20,009 nucleotides of DNA from CAZBZG01 sp964496245. Lineage in GTDB: Bacteria > Planctomycetota > SZUA-567. Location of the stretch: contig CAZBZG010000057.1 in assembly GCA_964496245.1 (NCBI GenBank), positions 1 to 20,009 of the forward strand, given 5' to 3'. Below are positions 13,106-20,009 of this stretch, one piece after another. The notes under the pieces were generated by a model that made no database searches, was not told the DNA's origin, and saw only the letters and a program-made list of their open reading frames with translations. The position numbers and the translations under genes were made by a program. Position 1 is the stretch's first letter. Every line of letters starts with the position of its first letter.

Positions 13106-14845
13106 CTATGCCTGCTGCTGTTTGAGCCAGACGCACTGGTAGGGCTCGAACACGAGCGTGTCCGCGTCCGCGGGCAGGGGCGCATCCGCGATCAGGTCGT
13201 GCCAGGTACCGTCACCTAAGCGGGAGACATCCTTGCGCGCCACCCGGACCTCGGCGGCCTGCAGGTTGTGCACGGCTACAATGGTCTCGCCGCCGTCGGG
13301 GGCGACGCGGGCCACGGCGAAGAGCTCGGGGCCGAGATTCAGCACGCTTTGCAGACCGTCCGGATGGAAGGCGTCCTCCTCACGGCGCACGCGGAGCAGG
13401 TGCGTGTACTGCTGGAACACGCGGCTCTTGGAGCGCGCGCGCTGGCTGAGGCGCTTGCTGAGGGCATCCGCGTCCCAGCGGTGGCGGTTGATCGCCCGGG
13501 GGTATCCATAGCGCTCCACGCCGTCGTAGTCGTTGCGGGTCCCCATCAGACTGTGGAAGTAGATGCCGGGGATGCCCTTGAGCGAGAGCGCCACGGTCTG
13601 GCTGCAGAGGAAGCGGCTGATGTCCAGCGGGTTCACCCGCTTGCCCGGGCTGCTCAGGGCGTCGAAGTAGGAGATGTTCAGCTCATAGGGGCTCTCGGAA
13701 CCGTCCGTGTTCCGCTTGGTGGAGACGTGCCCGCCGCGCTTCTGCACGGCCGCGAGCAGCCCGGCGAACTCCTCGTCCGGGATCAGCCCCTCCAGCGGCC
13801 GAACGCCCACGCCGTCGTGAGAGGCCGTGAAGTTGAAGAAGGTGGTGCCCGGCTGGAGCACGGGCAGGCTCATGGCCCACTCGTTGAGGTATCGCGCATT
13901 GCCCGTGTGCAAGGCGTGCAGCAGGAGCGGCGGCAGGCTGAACTGGTAGACCATATGGGCCTCGTCCCCGTCGCCGAAGTAGGAGATGTTCTCCTCGTTC
14001 GGTACGTTGGTCTCCGTCAGGAGCAGCACCCGGGGGGCGACCAGCTCCACGACGTCGCGGAGGAGCTTGACCACCTCGTGGGTTTCCGGCAAGTGGATGC
14101 AGCTCGTGCCGATCTTCTTCCAGAGATAGGCGATCGCATCGAGCCGCAGGATGCGTACGCCCCTGGCGATGTAGAAGACCAGGAGATCCAGGAACTCGAA
14201 GAGCACGTCGGGATTGGAAAAGTCGAGATCGATCTGGTCCTCGCTGAACGTGGTCCAGACGTGCTTCTCCCCGTCGCGTGTATTGACCTGCGTGAGCAGG
14301 GGGCTGGCGCGAGGGCGCGTGACCGCGGAGAGATCGGTCTCCGGATCGGCCTCGATGAAGTACTTGGACGCCGGAAGGATGCCGTTGCAGAACTGCCGGA
14401 ACCAGTCGCTGCGCCGCGAGACATGGTTGAGCACCAGGTCGAACATGAGGTCGAAGCGCTCGCCCAGGGCCTCGATGTCCTTCCAGGAACCGAACCCGTG
14501 GTGCACCTCGCGGTAGTCGATCACCGAGAACCCCTCGTCCGAGGAGTAGGGGAAGAACGGCAGCACGTGGACCGTGCGAATCAGGCCGGCCAGGCGTTTG
14601 TCCAGGAAGCGCTTGAGCGTGGCGAGTGGTTTCTCGTCCGTCGTGCGCACCATATCGGCGTACGTGATGAGAACGCTGTCGGTCTGGTTCCAGTGTTCGT
14701 CTACCGGCTCAGGCTCCATGCCCACACCGTACCGGCCGATCAACGTGCGGAGACGGTCCATGCACGGCTCGGACGCATCCCCGTACAGCCGGTAGAAACG
14801 CTTGCGCAGACGCTGCATGATATCGGCGGGCACAAAGGGTTGCAT
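13106..14845 (-). CDS. GH13_18 glycoside phosphorylase, glucosylglycerate/sucrose phosphorylase type
   Basis: 579 residues. Enzymes of this subfamily split an alpha-glucoside with phosphate to give alpha-glucose-1-phosphate. Catalytic residues visible are the nucleophile in RILRLDAIAYLWK (Asp236), the acid/base in LLTETN (Glu278) and the stabilising Asp in ASHDGVG (Asp344). Subfamily marks are LPFFPYSSDEGFSVIDY, DLVLNHVSRRSDWF and DFSNPDV. Length and the segment MGTRNDYDGVERYGYPRAINR look more like the longer YcjM/glucosylglycerate phosphorylase group than classical sucrose phosphorylase (about 500 residues). The acceptor specificity remains open. The SD-like GGGAGA precedes ATG. It lies 31 nt after the glycosyltransferase stop and forms an operon with it. 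Confidence 0.85.
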   Translation of the reverse strand: MQPFVPADIMQRLRKRFYRLYGDASEPCMDRLRTLIGRYGVGMEPEPVDEHWNQTDSVLITYADMVRTTDEKPLATLKRFLDKRLAGLIRTVHVLPFFPYSSDEGFSVIDYREVHHGFGSWKDIEALGERFDLMFDLVLNHVSRRSDWFRQFCNGILPASKYFIEADPETDLSAVTRPRASPLLTQVNTRDGEKHVWTTFSEDQIDLDFSNPDVLFEFLDLLVFYIARGVRILRLDAIAYLWKKIGTSCIHLPETHEVVKLLRDVVELVAPRVLLLTETNVPNEENISYFGDGDEAHMVYQFSLPPLLLHALHTGNARYLNEWAMSLPVLQPGTTFFNFTASHDGVGVRPLEGLIPDEEFAGLLAAVQKRGGHVSTKRNTDGSESPYELNISYFDALSSPGKRVNPLDISRFLCSQTVALSLKGIPGIYFHSLMGTRNDYDGVERYGYPRAINRHRWDADALSKRLSQRARSKSRVFQQYTHLLRVRREEDAFHPDGLQSVLNLGPELFAVARVAPDGGETIVAVHNLQAAEVRVARKDVSRLGDGTWHDLIADAPLPADADTLVFEPYQCVWLKQQQA

Positions 14846-14876
14846 ACGGTCTCCCGTCCGGGGCCGCGGGCCGGCG

Positions 14877-16151
14877 CTACGCCCCGCTCTCGCCGGCCAT
14901 GCCGCGCACGTTCGCGATCATGGCCCGCAGCTTGCGGCGCAGGACCTGATAGCTGAAATAGCGCGCCGCGGTCTGGTAGTTGTGTTCGACGAGCTCCTCC
15001 CAAAACGCGCGGTCTTCCAGCACCTGCCGCACCTCCTCTACGACGCGCCGCGTCACGAGGCCTTCCATCACGATCAGGCGAAAGCCCTTGGGCTCGATGT
15101 CGCGGCTGAAGATGGCGTAGCGGTTGACCACCATGGGCACGCGGAAGTAAATGGCTTCCAGAAAGGCGTTGCCGAAGCCTTCGTACAGGCTCGGATAGGT
15201 CACGAGATCCGCATGGGGATACAGGTCCCAGAGGGTATAGACCTTCTTGCCCTCGTGGTCGCGCTGGCGCACGTCGCTGATGCGGGTCGAGATGAAGCGC
15301 ACGTCCACGCCACTCTCGTGCGCGAGCTGGCGCAGGGCGTGCATGTACTCCAGGCCTTCGTCGCCGGCCTCGTGGCTGACGACCAGCTTGCACTTGGGAT
15401 TCTCCAGGCTCTGCACGAGCTTGATCGCGTGCTCGATGCCCTTGCGCGGCACGATCCGCGTGGGCTGGAGGATCATGATGTCGTCAGGGGCGAGTCCGAT
15501 CTCGCTGCGCACGTCCGAGGCGTAGCCGTCGACCGAGGGCGGGGGATTGGCGAAATCAAAGACGTTCGGCACCAGGATGGAGGGCACGCCCTTGCGCCAG
15601 GAGATTTCCTCCTGCGCCGTCTGGTTGATCACCGCGTGTTGCAGGTCCGGATCGCGCGGCGGGAAGGCCATCTCCAGATAGTCGGGCACGGCATTCACCA
15701 GGAACCGGCTCCGCTCCCAGTAGAAATCGTGGTGATGCGCGATGGAGGGGATGCGGGTCTCGGCCAGAAACTCGGTGATGGCCACGCCCAGCGGCACGTG
15801 CATGGGGATGGTCAGGGTGTTCTCGAAAATCAACATGTCAATGCCGAATCGGTTCACGAACGTGTAGAGCGTGGCCTTGAGGTACTCGGCCACGTCCCGG
15901 ATGCGCCGGCTGACCAACGGAGGGCGGTGGGTGTGGCCCCAGATGCGGTCGTTGATCCACTCGTTTTCCGGATGGCAGAAGTGCGCCTCGGGGATGCAGA
16001 GGCTCACGTCCGGATGCCGGTCGAGCATCCCGCCGTACCAGTAGGAGATGTGCTTGTCGTCCCAGAGGATCTGCGCCCACTTGGCGCTCTCCAGGCTCAC
16101 GCCGTCGGTCCCGGCGAAGCGCGTGGAGACGAAGCCGACGTTCTCAGCCAT
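14877..16151 (-). CDS. GT4-family glycosyltransferase
   Basis: 424 residues with two Rossmann-like halves (GT-B fold). The C-terminal half has the retaining-GT4 marks LQPTRIVPRKGIEHAIKLV and YPSLYEGFGNAFLEAIYFRVPMVV, with the EX7E motif (first Glu in YEGFG, second in LEA). The N-terminal half (GFVSTRFAGTDGVSLES) has the acceptor-binding glycine loop; HHHDFYWERSR follows in the middle. No membrane span is present, so it is cytoplasmic. With a glycoside phosphorylase directly downstream, it may make a soluble glucoside or mannoside such as a glucosylglycerate derivative, though this is inferred from the pairing. Sucrose-type or trehalose-type synthesis is an alternative. A GAGGA SD lies about 11 bases before ATG, and a strong promoter lies upstream. 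Confidence 0.85.
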   Translation of the reverse strand: MAENVGFVSTRFAGTDGVSLESAKWAQILWDDKHISYWYGGMLDRHPDVSLCIPEAHFCHPENEWINDRIWGHTHRPPLVSRRIRDVAEYLKATLYTFVNRFGIDMLIFENTLTIPMHVPLGVAITEFLAETRIPSIAHHHDFYWERSRFLVNAVPDYLEMAFPPRDPDLQHAVINQTAQEEISWRKGVPSILVPNVFDFANPPPSVDGYASDVRSEIGLAPDDIMILQPTRIVPRKGIEHAIKLVQSLENPKCKLVVSHEAGDEGLEYMHALRQLAHESGVDVRFISTRISDVRQRDHEGKKVYTLWDLYPHADLVTYPSLYEGFGNAFLEAIYFRVPMVVNRYAIFSRDIEPKGFRLIVMEGLVTRRVVEEVRQVLEDRAFWEELVEHNYQTAARYFSYQVLRRKLRAMIANVRGMAGESGA

Positions 16152-16201
16152 GGCGGGAGATCCTCATGCGGCCGTCGCCGGAGCGGCGCGGAACCCGCGC
16201 G

Positions 16202-16229
16202 ATTATAGAGCGTCACGCAAACATTGCAA
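16202..16229 (-). promoter_or_regulatory. Promoter for the glycosyltransferase-phosphorylase operon
   Basis: On the minus strand TTGCAA (16229-16224), a 16-nt spacer and a perfect TATAAT (16207-16202). The transcript would start near 16195, about 43 nt before the glycosyltransferase gene. Confidence 0.68.
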
Positions 16230-16241
16230 GGCGGGAAGCGA

Positions 16242-16745
16242 TCACTCGTCGCTCACCCGCATCAGCAGCCAGTGCGCGCCGAAGACGAGCGGGCCCACGA
16301 CAAGCGCGACCGCCAGGCTCTCGGTGAACACCCCCGCCACAATGCCGGCCACCGCTGCGGCGGCCGCAGCCCCCCAGCCCAGGCCGGGCTCGGGTACATC
16401 TGTGATCGCGGAGGTTTCCCGCAGAGTGGGGCCCTCTTCGCCCGCATCAATCTGCGATGTTCCAGAAGCCGGTGATTTTGACCGACCGGTAGCGGACGCG
16501 CGCTCGGCTCTACCGGCCAGGCGCCCGTCGTCCGCAGCCTCCGCGGGCGCAAAACAACGCCCGCAGAGCAACGCCCCGTCGGTGCGAAGGTAGCTCCGCT
16601 CCCCGCGAAGATTTCGCCCGCACCCTTCACAGCACTCCGCGGCCGCCTGGGGAGCGCAGTCCGCACAGCGCACGTTGCCGGCTTCATCCTGGTACGGGTT
16701 CTGGTGTTGCAGCGATTTCCCGCACACGGCACACGTCAAGGCCAC
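16242..16745 (-). CDS. Small zinc-ribbon membrane protein
   Basis: 167 residues from GTG 16745. Four CXXC pairs form two putative treble-clef or LIM-like zinc sites: CAVC with CADC, then CEGC with CGRC (about residues 5-65). A variable Ser/Gly/Glu-rich linker follows, then a hydrophobic C-terminal segment (GWGAAAAAAVAGIVAGVF and LAVALVVGPLVFGAHWLL), one or two membrane spans. The start is decided by context: GGAGGGAG lies a few bases before GTG 16745, whereas ATG 16781 has no SD and falls inside the -10 box. Zinc-ribbon-plus-membrane proteins of this style are common and mostly uncharacterised; the function is not recognised. Confidence 0.72.
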   Translation of the reverse strand: MALTCAVCGKSLQHQNPYQDEAGNVRCADCAPQAAAECCEGCGRNLRGERSYLRTDGALLCGRCFAPAEAADDGRLAGRAERASATGRSKSPASGTSQIDAGEEGPTLRETSAITDVPEPGLGWGAAAAAAVAGIVAGVFTESLAVALVVGPLVFGAHWLLMRVSDE

Positions 16746-16776
16746 GCGTTCTCCCTCCAGCGCGTCTCCAGTCTCA

Positions 16777-16806
16777 ACCATAGCGCCCGCCCACGCCCCG
16801 CGTCAA
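16777..16806 (-). promoter_or_regulatory. Promoter for the zinc-ribbon gene
   Basis: On the minus strand TTGACG (16806-16801), an 18-nt spacer and TATGGT (16782-16777). Transcription would begin near 16770, downstream of the ATG at 16781, which supports the internal GTG start. Confidence 0.5.
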
Positions 16807-16859
16807 CCGGGAAATGGCTTGCCGGAAGCCGCTCCGGTCGGCAGACGAACGGATTCGCC

Positions 16860-16888
16860 TTGCGCTCGCCCCTCAACTTGCCTATGCT
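16860..16888 (+). promoter_or_regulatory. Promoter for the DUF3604-DUF4416 operon
   Basis: TTGCGC (16860-16865), a 17-nt spacer and TATGCT (16883-16888), about 38 nt before the DUF3604 start codon. It is back to back with the zinc-ribbon promoter. Confidence 0.5.
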
Positions 16889-16925
16889 CAAGAGATCCGA
16901 ACGCCCCCTGCCCAGAGGATCTCCC

Positions 16926-18413
16926 ATGGACCCCCGTCTCCTCGCCCAAGCCCGCAACGCACTCTTCCTCACCAACTGGCGCCTGCATATGGTGCTCCCA
17001 TCGGTGCTCGCGACCGGTGAGACCTGTTCCCTGCGCATCACAGCCTACGGGCCCGACGATCTGCCGTCCGGAGACTTCGACCGGGAGATCACCTTCACCG
17101 ACAGCCCCCAGATCGAAGGCCTGCCCGAACGGGTGCGCATCCCGCCGGAGGGTCAGCTGACCCTCGAAGGCCTGCGCGCCACCGCGCCCGGCACTGCGTG
17201 GGTCGCGGCCACGGTCGAAGGGGCGCCGGCGCCGGTCCTGTCGAACCCGGCGTGGGTCTTTGACGAGCCGCCCTACCGCATCTACTGGGGCGACCTGCAC
17301 GTGCACACGACCTACTCCAACTGCAGTCCCTGGGCGTGCAAGGATCCCGCCTTCTGCTACGCCCTGGCCCGGGACGTGGCGCATCTCGATTTTGCCGCTG
17401 CCGCCGACCACCTGCGCGGCATCGCATCCGACCCGACCCGCTGGCCGCGCCTGCAGGAACTCGTGCGCTCCGAAGAACAAGCCGGCGCCTTCGTCCCCTT
17501 TCTCGCCTTCGAGTCCTCGCACAAGACCGGGTTCGGCGGCGACATCAACGCGTACTTCCGCGACCCGGACGCCCCCTACTTCTGGCTCGACCGGGAGGAC
17601 ATGAAGGGCGCGGGCCCGGCCGTCACTCTCCAGCAGCTCTGGGACTTCCTCGATGGCACGGGCGAACCCTACTTCACCGTCCCCCATCACACGGGCCGGG
17701 CCGGCAAGTACCGGGACTTCTCCGACCCGGTCTACGACGGCGAACGCGAACCGCTCTTTGAGATCTACTCGGGCTGGGGCAGCAGCGAGGCCCGGTGGAC
17801 GCGGTATCCGCTGCGGGGGGGCAACAGCGACCGGCCCTGCTATCTCCAGGACGCGCTCCGCCAGGGCTGCCGCTACGGCGTCATCGCCTCGAGCGACAGC
17901 CACACCACCATGGTGGGCGGCGAGACCGGCTGGCGCTTGCCGCTGGGGCACAAGCACTTGGCCTGGCACCACCACCACGGACTCACGGCCGTGCGCGCGC
18001 CTGAGCTCGACCGGGAACGCCTCTGGGAAGGCTTCACGTCCCGGCAGTGCTTCGCCACCACGTACGTGCGATCGCTTGTGGACATGCACGTGGGCGACGT
18101 GCCCATGGGCGGGGCTGCGCCCATCGGCCGGGACGACCCGCTGCGCGCCAAGCGCGAGATCTGCGTGCATTACGCCGGCACCGAGCCGGGCGGACGCACC
18201 GTGACCCTCGTCCGCAACGGCGAGGAGCTGGCCCGCGCGGCGTGGACGCCGGAGCAGCCCACCATCGTGTTCGAGGATGCCGAAGCCCTCGACGCGATCG
18301 CGCTCCGCGAGGCGCCGTTCCACCCGGAGCCGTTCGCGGTCTATTACGTGCGCGTGGAGCACGGCCAGGGCCAGGCCCAGTGGTCGAGTCCGGTGTGGCT
18401 GGATCTGGCGTAG
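16926..18413 (+). CDS. DUF3604 / PHP-like metal-dependent hydrolase
   Basis: 495 residues. An N-terminal beta-sandwich-like region (about 20-115, Ig-like in feel) precedes a PHP-type barrel. Metal-site motifs in order are YWGDLHVHTTYS (His125, His127), AAADHLRG (Asp161, His162), AFESSHKTGFGGDINAYF, TVPHHTGR (His254, His255) and ASSDSHTT (Asp324, His326). PHP proteins often hydrolyse phosphoesters, but DUF3604 members have no assigned substrate. A C-terminal beta-rich segment closes with FAVYYVRVEHGQGQAQWSSP, as in the family. There is no signal peptide. GAGGAT serves as SD; the longer upstream open frame lacks family similarity. It begins a four-gene operon. Confidence 0.87.
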   Translation: MDPRLLAQARNALFLTNWRLHMVLPSVLATGETCSLRITAYGPDDLPSGDFDREITFTDSPQIEGLPERVRIPPEGQLTLEGLRATAPGTAWVAATVEGAPAPVLSNPAWVFDEPPYRIYWGDLHVHTTYSNCSPWACKDPAFCYALARDVAHLDFAAAADHLRGIASDPTRWPRLQELVRSEEQAGAFVPFLAFESSHKTGFGGDINAYFRDPDAPYFWLDREDMKGAGPAVTLQQLWDFLDGTGEPYFTVPHHTGRAGKYRDFSDPVYDGEREPLFEIYSGWGSSEARWTRYPLRGGNSDRPCYLQDALRQGCRYGVIASSDSHTTMVGGETGWRLPLGHKHLAWHHHHGLTAVRAPELDRERLWEGFTSRQCFATTYVRSLVDMHVGDVPMGGAAPIGRDDPLRAKREICVHYAGTEPGGRTVTLVRNGEELARAAWTPEQPTIVFEDAEALDAIALREAPFHPEPFAVYYVRVEHGQGQAQWSSPVWLDLA

Positions 18414-18435
18414 CGGTCCGCCAAGGAGCACACGC

Positions 18436-19011
18436 ATGGCCACGCCACTGCCCCCCGCTCCGGTCAAGTTCTTCGTGGGCGTGCTGGCGGCCGACCGAGC
18501 CGCGGTCCAGACCGCCAGTGCGCGCCTCGAGGCCGCCTGGGGCCCGGCCGACTGCCGCAGCGGCGTGCAGCCCTGGGCGCATACCGACTACTACGCGCCG
18601 GAGACCGGACCCGCGATCCTCCGCTGTTTTCTCGGCTTCGCCGCTCTGGCCGACCCCGGGACGCTGGCGGCCCGCAAGCGCGAGACCAACCAACTGGAGA
18701 TGGATCTCGCGCACGAACTCGCCAGCGCCTGGCCCCGGCCTGTCAACCTCGACCCCGGCTACGTAGCGCCCGACAAGGTCGTGCTCGCCAGCTGCAAGAA
18801 CTACGCGCACCGCATCTACCTCGCGAACGGCGTATACGCGGAGGTCACGCTCTTGTTTCGCAAAGGCGACTGGGAAACGCTCCCCTGGACCTATCCCGAC
18901 TACGCGTCGGGCGCGTACGAGGGCTTCTTCCGCGAGCTGCGGGACCGCCTGATGCAGGAACGCGCGCAGCCGGACACGCAACCGGCCGCACAGGAGGATG
19001 CCGCGCCATGA
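18436..19011 (+). CDS. DUF4416 family protein
   Basis: 191 residues. The family pattern is clear: KFFVGVLAAD near the start, DYYAPETGPAILRCFLGF, KRETNQLEMDLA, VNLDPGYVAPDKVVLASCKNYAHRIYL, VYAEVTLLFRKGDWETLPWTYPDYASG. This invariant-rich core suggests an enzyme or nucleic-acid-binding protein, but no function is established for DUF4416. The C-terminal tail is Gln/Ala-rich and variable. SD AAGGAG lies seven bases before the ATG. It sits 22 nt after the DUF3604 gene and overlaps the next gene by 4 nt (ATGA), so translational coupling is likely. Confidence 0.88.
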   Translation: MATPLPPAPVKFFVGVLAADRAAVQTASARLEAAWGPADCRSGVQPWAHTDYYAPETGPAILRCFLGFAALADPGTLAARKRETNQLEMDLAHELASAWPRPVNLDPGYVAPDKVVLASCKNYAHRIYLANGVYAEVTLLFRKGDWETLPWTYPDYASGAYEGFFRELRDRLMQERAQPDTQPAAQEDAAP

Positions 19012-19439
19012 ATCAAGACGCCGAGCACCCTTGGACCCTGCGCGTGCTGCCGCCGGGGGCGGTCGGCTGCCTGGTCCACGGCGGCATGCTGCTTGCGACC
19101 GGCATCGCACTGGTCTGGGTCGTGCCCCGGTGCAAGCGCCTTTTCATGGACATGGGCGTGGACCTGCCGCTGCCCACGCGGGTAAGCCTGGGGCTCTCCG
19201 ACGGCCTCACGCAGTACTGGTACATCGCGGTCCCGGTCTTCATGGTCTTCCTGGCCCTGGACATCGCGCTCGTGCTGACCCTGGCCTACAAACGGCATCC
19301 CGCGCTCGCCTGGACCTGGATCTCGCTCGTGTTCGTCGGCCTGCTCATCGCCGGACTCTTAGTCGCTCTCAGCATCTCCCTGCCGCTGGCCAAGATGAAC
19401 CAGGCGCTCAGCGATGCCAACGCGAGCGCGGAGCCCTGA
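19008..19439 (+). CDS. Small three-span membrane protein of unknown function
   Basis: 143 residues with hydrophobic spans at about 18-40 (CLVHGGMLLATGIALVWVV), 72-95 (YIAVPVFMVFLALDIALVL) and 104-126 (WISLVFVGLLIAGLLVALSISL). Between spans 1 and 2 lies PRCKRLFMDMGVDLPLPTR, which resembles the motif before membrane helices in type II secretion GspF-like proteins. Small membrane proteins with this motif occur in planctomycete-like genomes; this is a resemblance, not an assignment. Translation is coupled to the DUF4416 gene through an ATGA overlap. I do not recognise a named family. Confidence 0.68.
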   Translation: MNQDAEHPWTLRVLPPGAVGCLVHGGMLLATGIALVWVVPRCKRLFMDMGVDLPLPTRVSLGLSDGLTQYWYIAVPVFMVFLALDIALVLTLAYKRHPALAWTWISLVFVGLLIAGLLVALSISLPLAKMNQALSDANASAEP

Positions 19440-19467
19440 CTTCGCGCCCCCCATGAGGAACCACGCC

Positions 19468-20009
19468 ATGGCCGCCTCCCCCGCCTTTTCCCTCTGCACC
19501 CTGGCCAGCGGGTCCTCTGGCAACGCGGTCTACGCCGCGTGCGAGGAGGGGGCGCTCCTCATCGACGCAGGCGTGAGCGGCAAGCGCCTGGCGCAGAATC
19601 TCGCCCGTGCCGGGGGCGCGGTCGACCGTATCCACGGCCTCCTCGTCACGCACGACCACACCGACCACGTGCGGGGCGCCGGCATCGTGCACCGCCGCCA
19701 CGGCTGGCCGCTCTGGATGAGCGGCGGCACGCGGGACCGCACGCATGCGCGCCTCGGCAAGGTCGTCGAGCCGCATTGTTTCGCTGGCGGCGACACGTTT
19801 TCGGTCGCCGGCTTCCAGGTCACCGCCCTGTCCACGCCCCATGACGGGACGGAACCGGTGGTCGTAGTGCTGGAGCGCTACGACGCCCGGGCGGCCGTGC
19901 TGACCGACCTCGGGCACCCCTTTGCCGCGCTCGAGGAACTCCTGCCCACGCTCGACGCGGTGATTTTGGAGAGCAACCACAACCGCGAGATGCTGGCCCG
20001 CGGCCCCTA
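19468..20009 (+). CDS. Metallo-beta-lactamase-fold hydrolase, YycJ/WalJ-like (partial)
   Basis: The first 180 residues are present and the gene runs off the window. It begins FSLCTLASGSSGNAVYA, with LLIDAG and the zinc motif THDHTDHVRG (HxHxDH, His62, His64, Asp66, His67). Further metal-ligand candidates are STPHDG (His125) and LTDLGH (Asp147, His150), and SNHNREML matches the family's closing pattern. This is the YycJ/WalJ branch, proposed elsewhere as a 5'-3' DNA exonuclease linked to cell-wall and repair phenotypes. A GAGGA SD lies nine bases before ATG. It is 28 nt after the small membrane protein gene and appears to be the fourth gene of the operon. Confidence 0.87.
   Translation, partial: MAASPAFSLCTLASGSSGNAVYAACEEGALLIDAGVSGKRLAQNLARAGGAVDRIHGLLVTHDHTDHVRGAGIVHRRHGWPLWMSGGTRDRTHARLGKVVEPHCFAGGDTFSVAGFQVTALSTPHDGTEPVVVVLERYDARAAVLTDLGHPFAALEELLPTLDAVILESNHNREMLARGP

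Noticed and set aside
13106..14845. Amylosucrase or trehalose synthase
   Set aside because: The motifs FFPYSSDEGFSVIDY and DLVLNHVSRRSDWF, with no extra domains, match the GH13_18 phosphorylases more closely.

Overview
The window is high-GC bacterial chromosome, densely packed with genes on both strands, with no phage, plasmid, rRNA, tRNA or CRISPR content. Three features resemble Planctomycetota, Kiritimatiellota and neighbouring or candidate phyla: a membrane-anchored squalene-cyclase-like toroid protein with a TonB-like proline-rich stalk, a TatD/radical-SAM fusion, and DUF3604 and DUF4416 proteins together. This placement is an inference from gene families only. Promoters with sigma70-like -35/-10 boxes and clear Shine-Dalgarno (SD) sequences are readable at several gene starts.

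Layout. 63-1619 (-): anchored toroid protein. 1635-1949: divergent intergenic region with a possible small ORF. 1950-3086 (+): gcvT, convergent with glgC (3125-4405, -). From 10136 down to 4597 (-) runs a compact gene string: nitroreductase, secreted parvulin-type prolyl isomerase, TatD-radical SAM fusion, UDP-glucuronate decarboxylase, M20 peptidase. glgC follows in the same direction after a 191-nt gap that holds its own promoter. At about 10225-10315 two near-consensus promoters sit back to back, one for the nitroreductase string and one for a receiver/RsbW-like ATPase protein (10341-11273, +). The next 350 nt hold a nested palindromic REP-like element and the tail of a decayed hydrolase gene. 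Then come an XRE/S24 repressor-like regulator (11626-12357, +) and a single-span membrane protein (12409-13053, +).

On the minus strand a GT4 glycosyltransferase (16151-14877) and a GH13_18 glycoside phosphorylase (14845-13106) form a two-gene operon behind a TATAAT promoter. Together they suggest metabolism of a glucosylglycerate-type or sucrose-type compound, and with glgC and the UDP-xylose enzyme they give the window a sugar-nucleotide flavour. A small zinc-ribbon membrane protein (16745-16242, -) diverges from a plus-strand operon: DUF3604 PHP-like protein, DUF4416 protein, small membrane protein, and a YycJ/WalJ-like metallo-beta-lactamase cut off by the window end.

The most unusual points are two regulators that have lost expected key residues: a receiver without its acidic pocket, and an S24 domain with Arg in place of the catalytic Lys. 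The REP-like double hairpin beside a gene remnant is the other. I see no complete defence or mobile system and no clear new multi-gene system. The best candidates for undescribed biology are the XRE/S24 plus membrane-protein pair and the DUF3604-DUF4416 operon.
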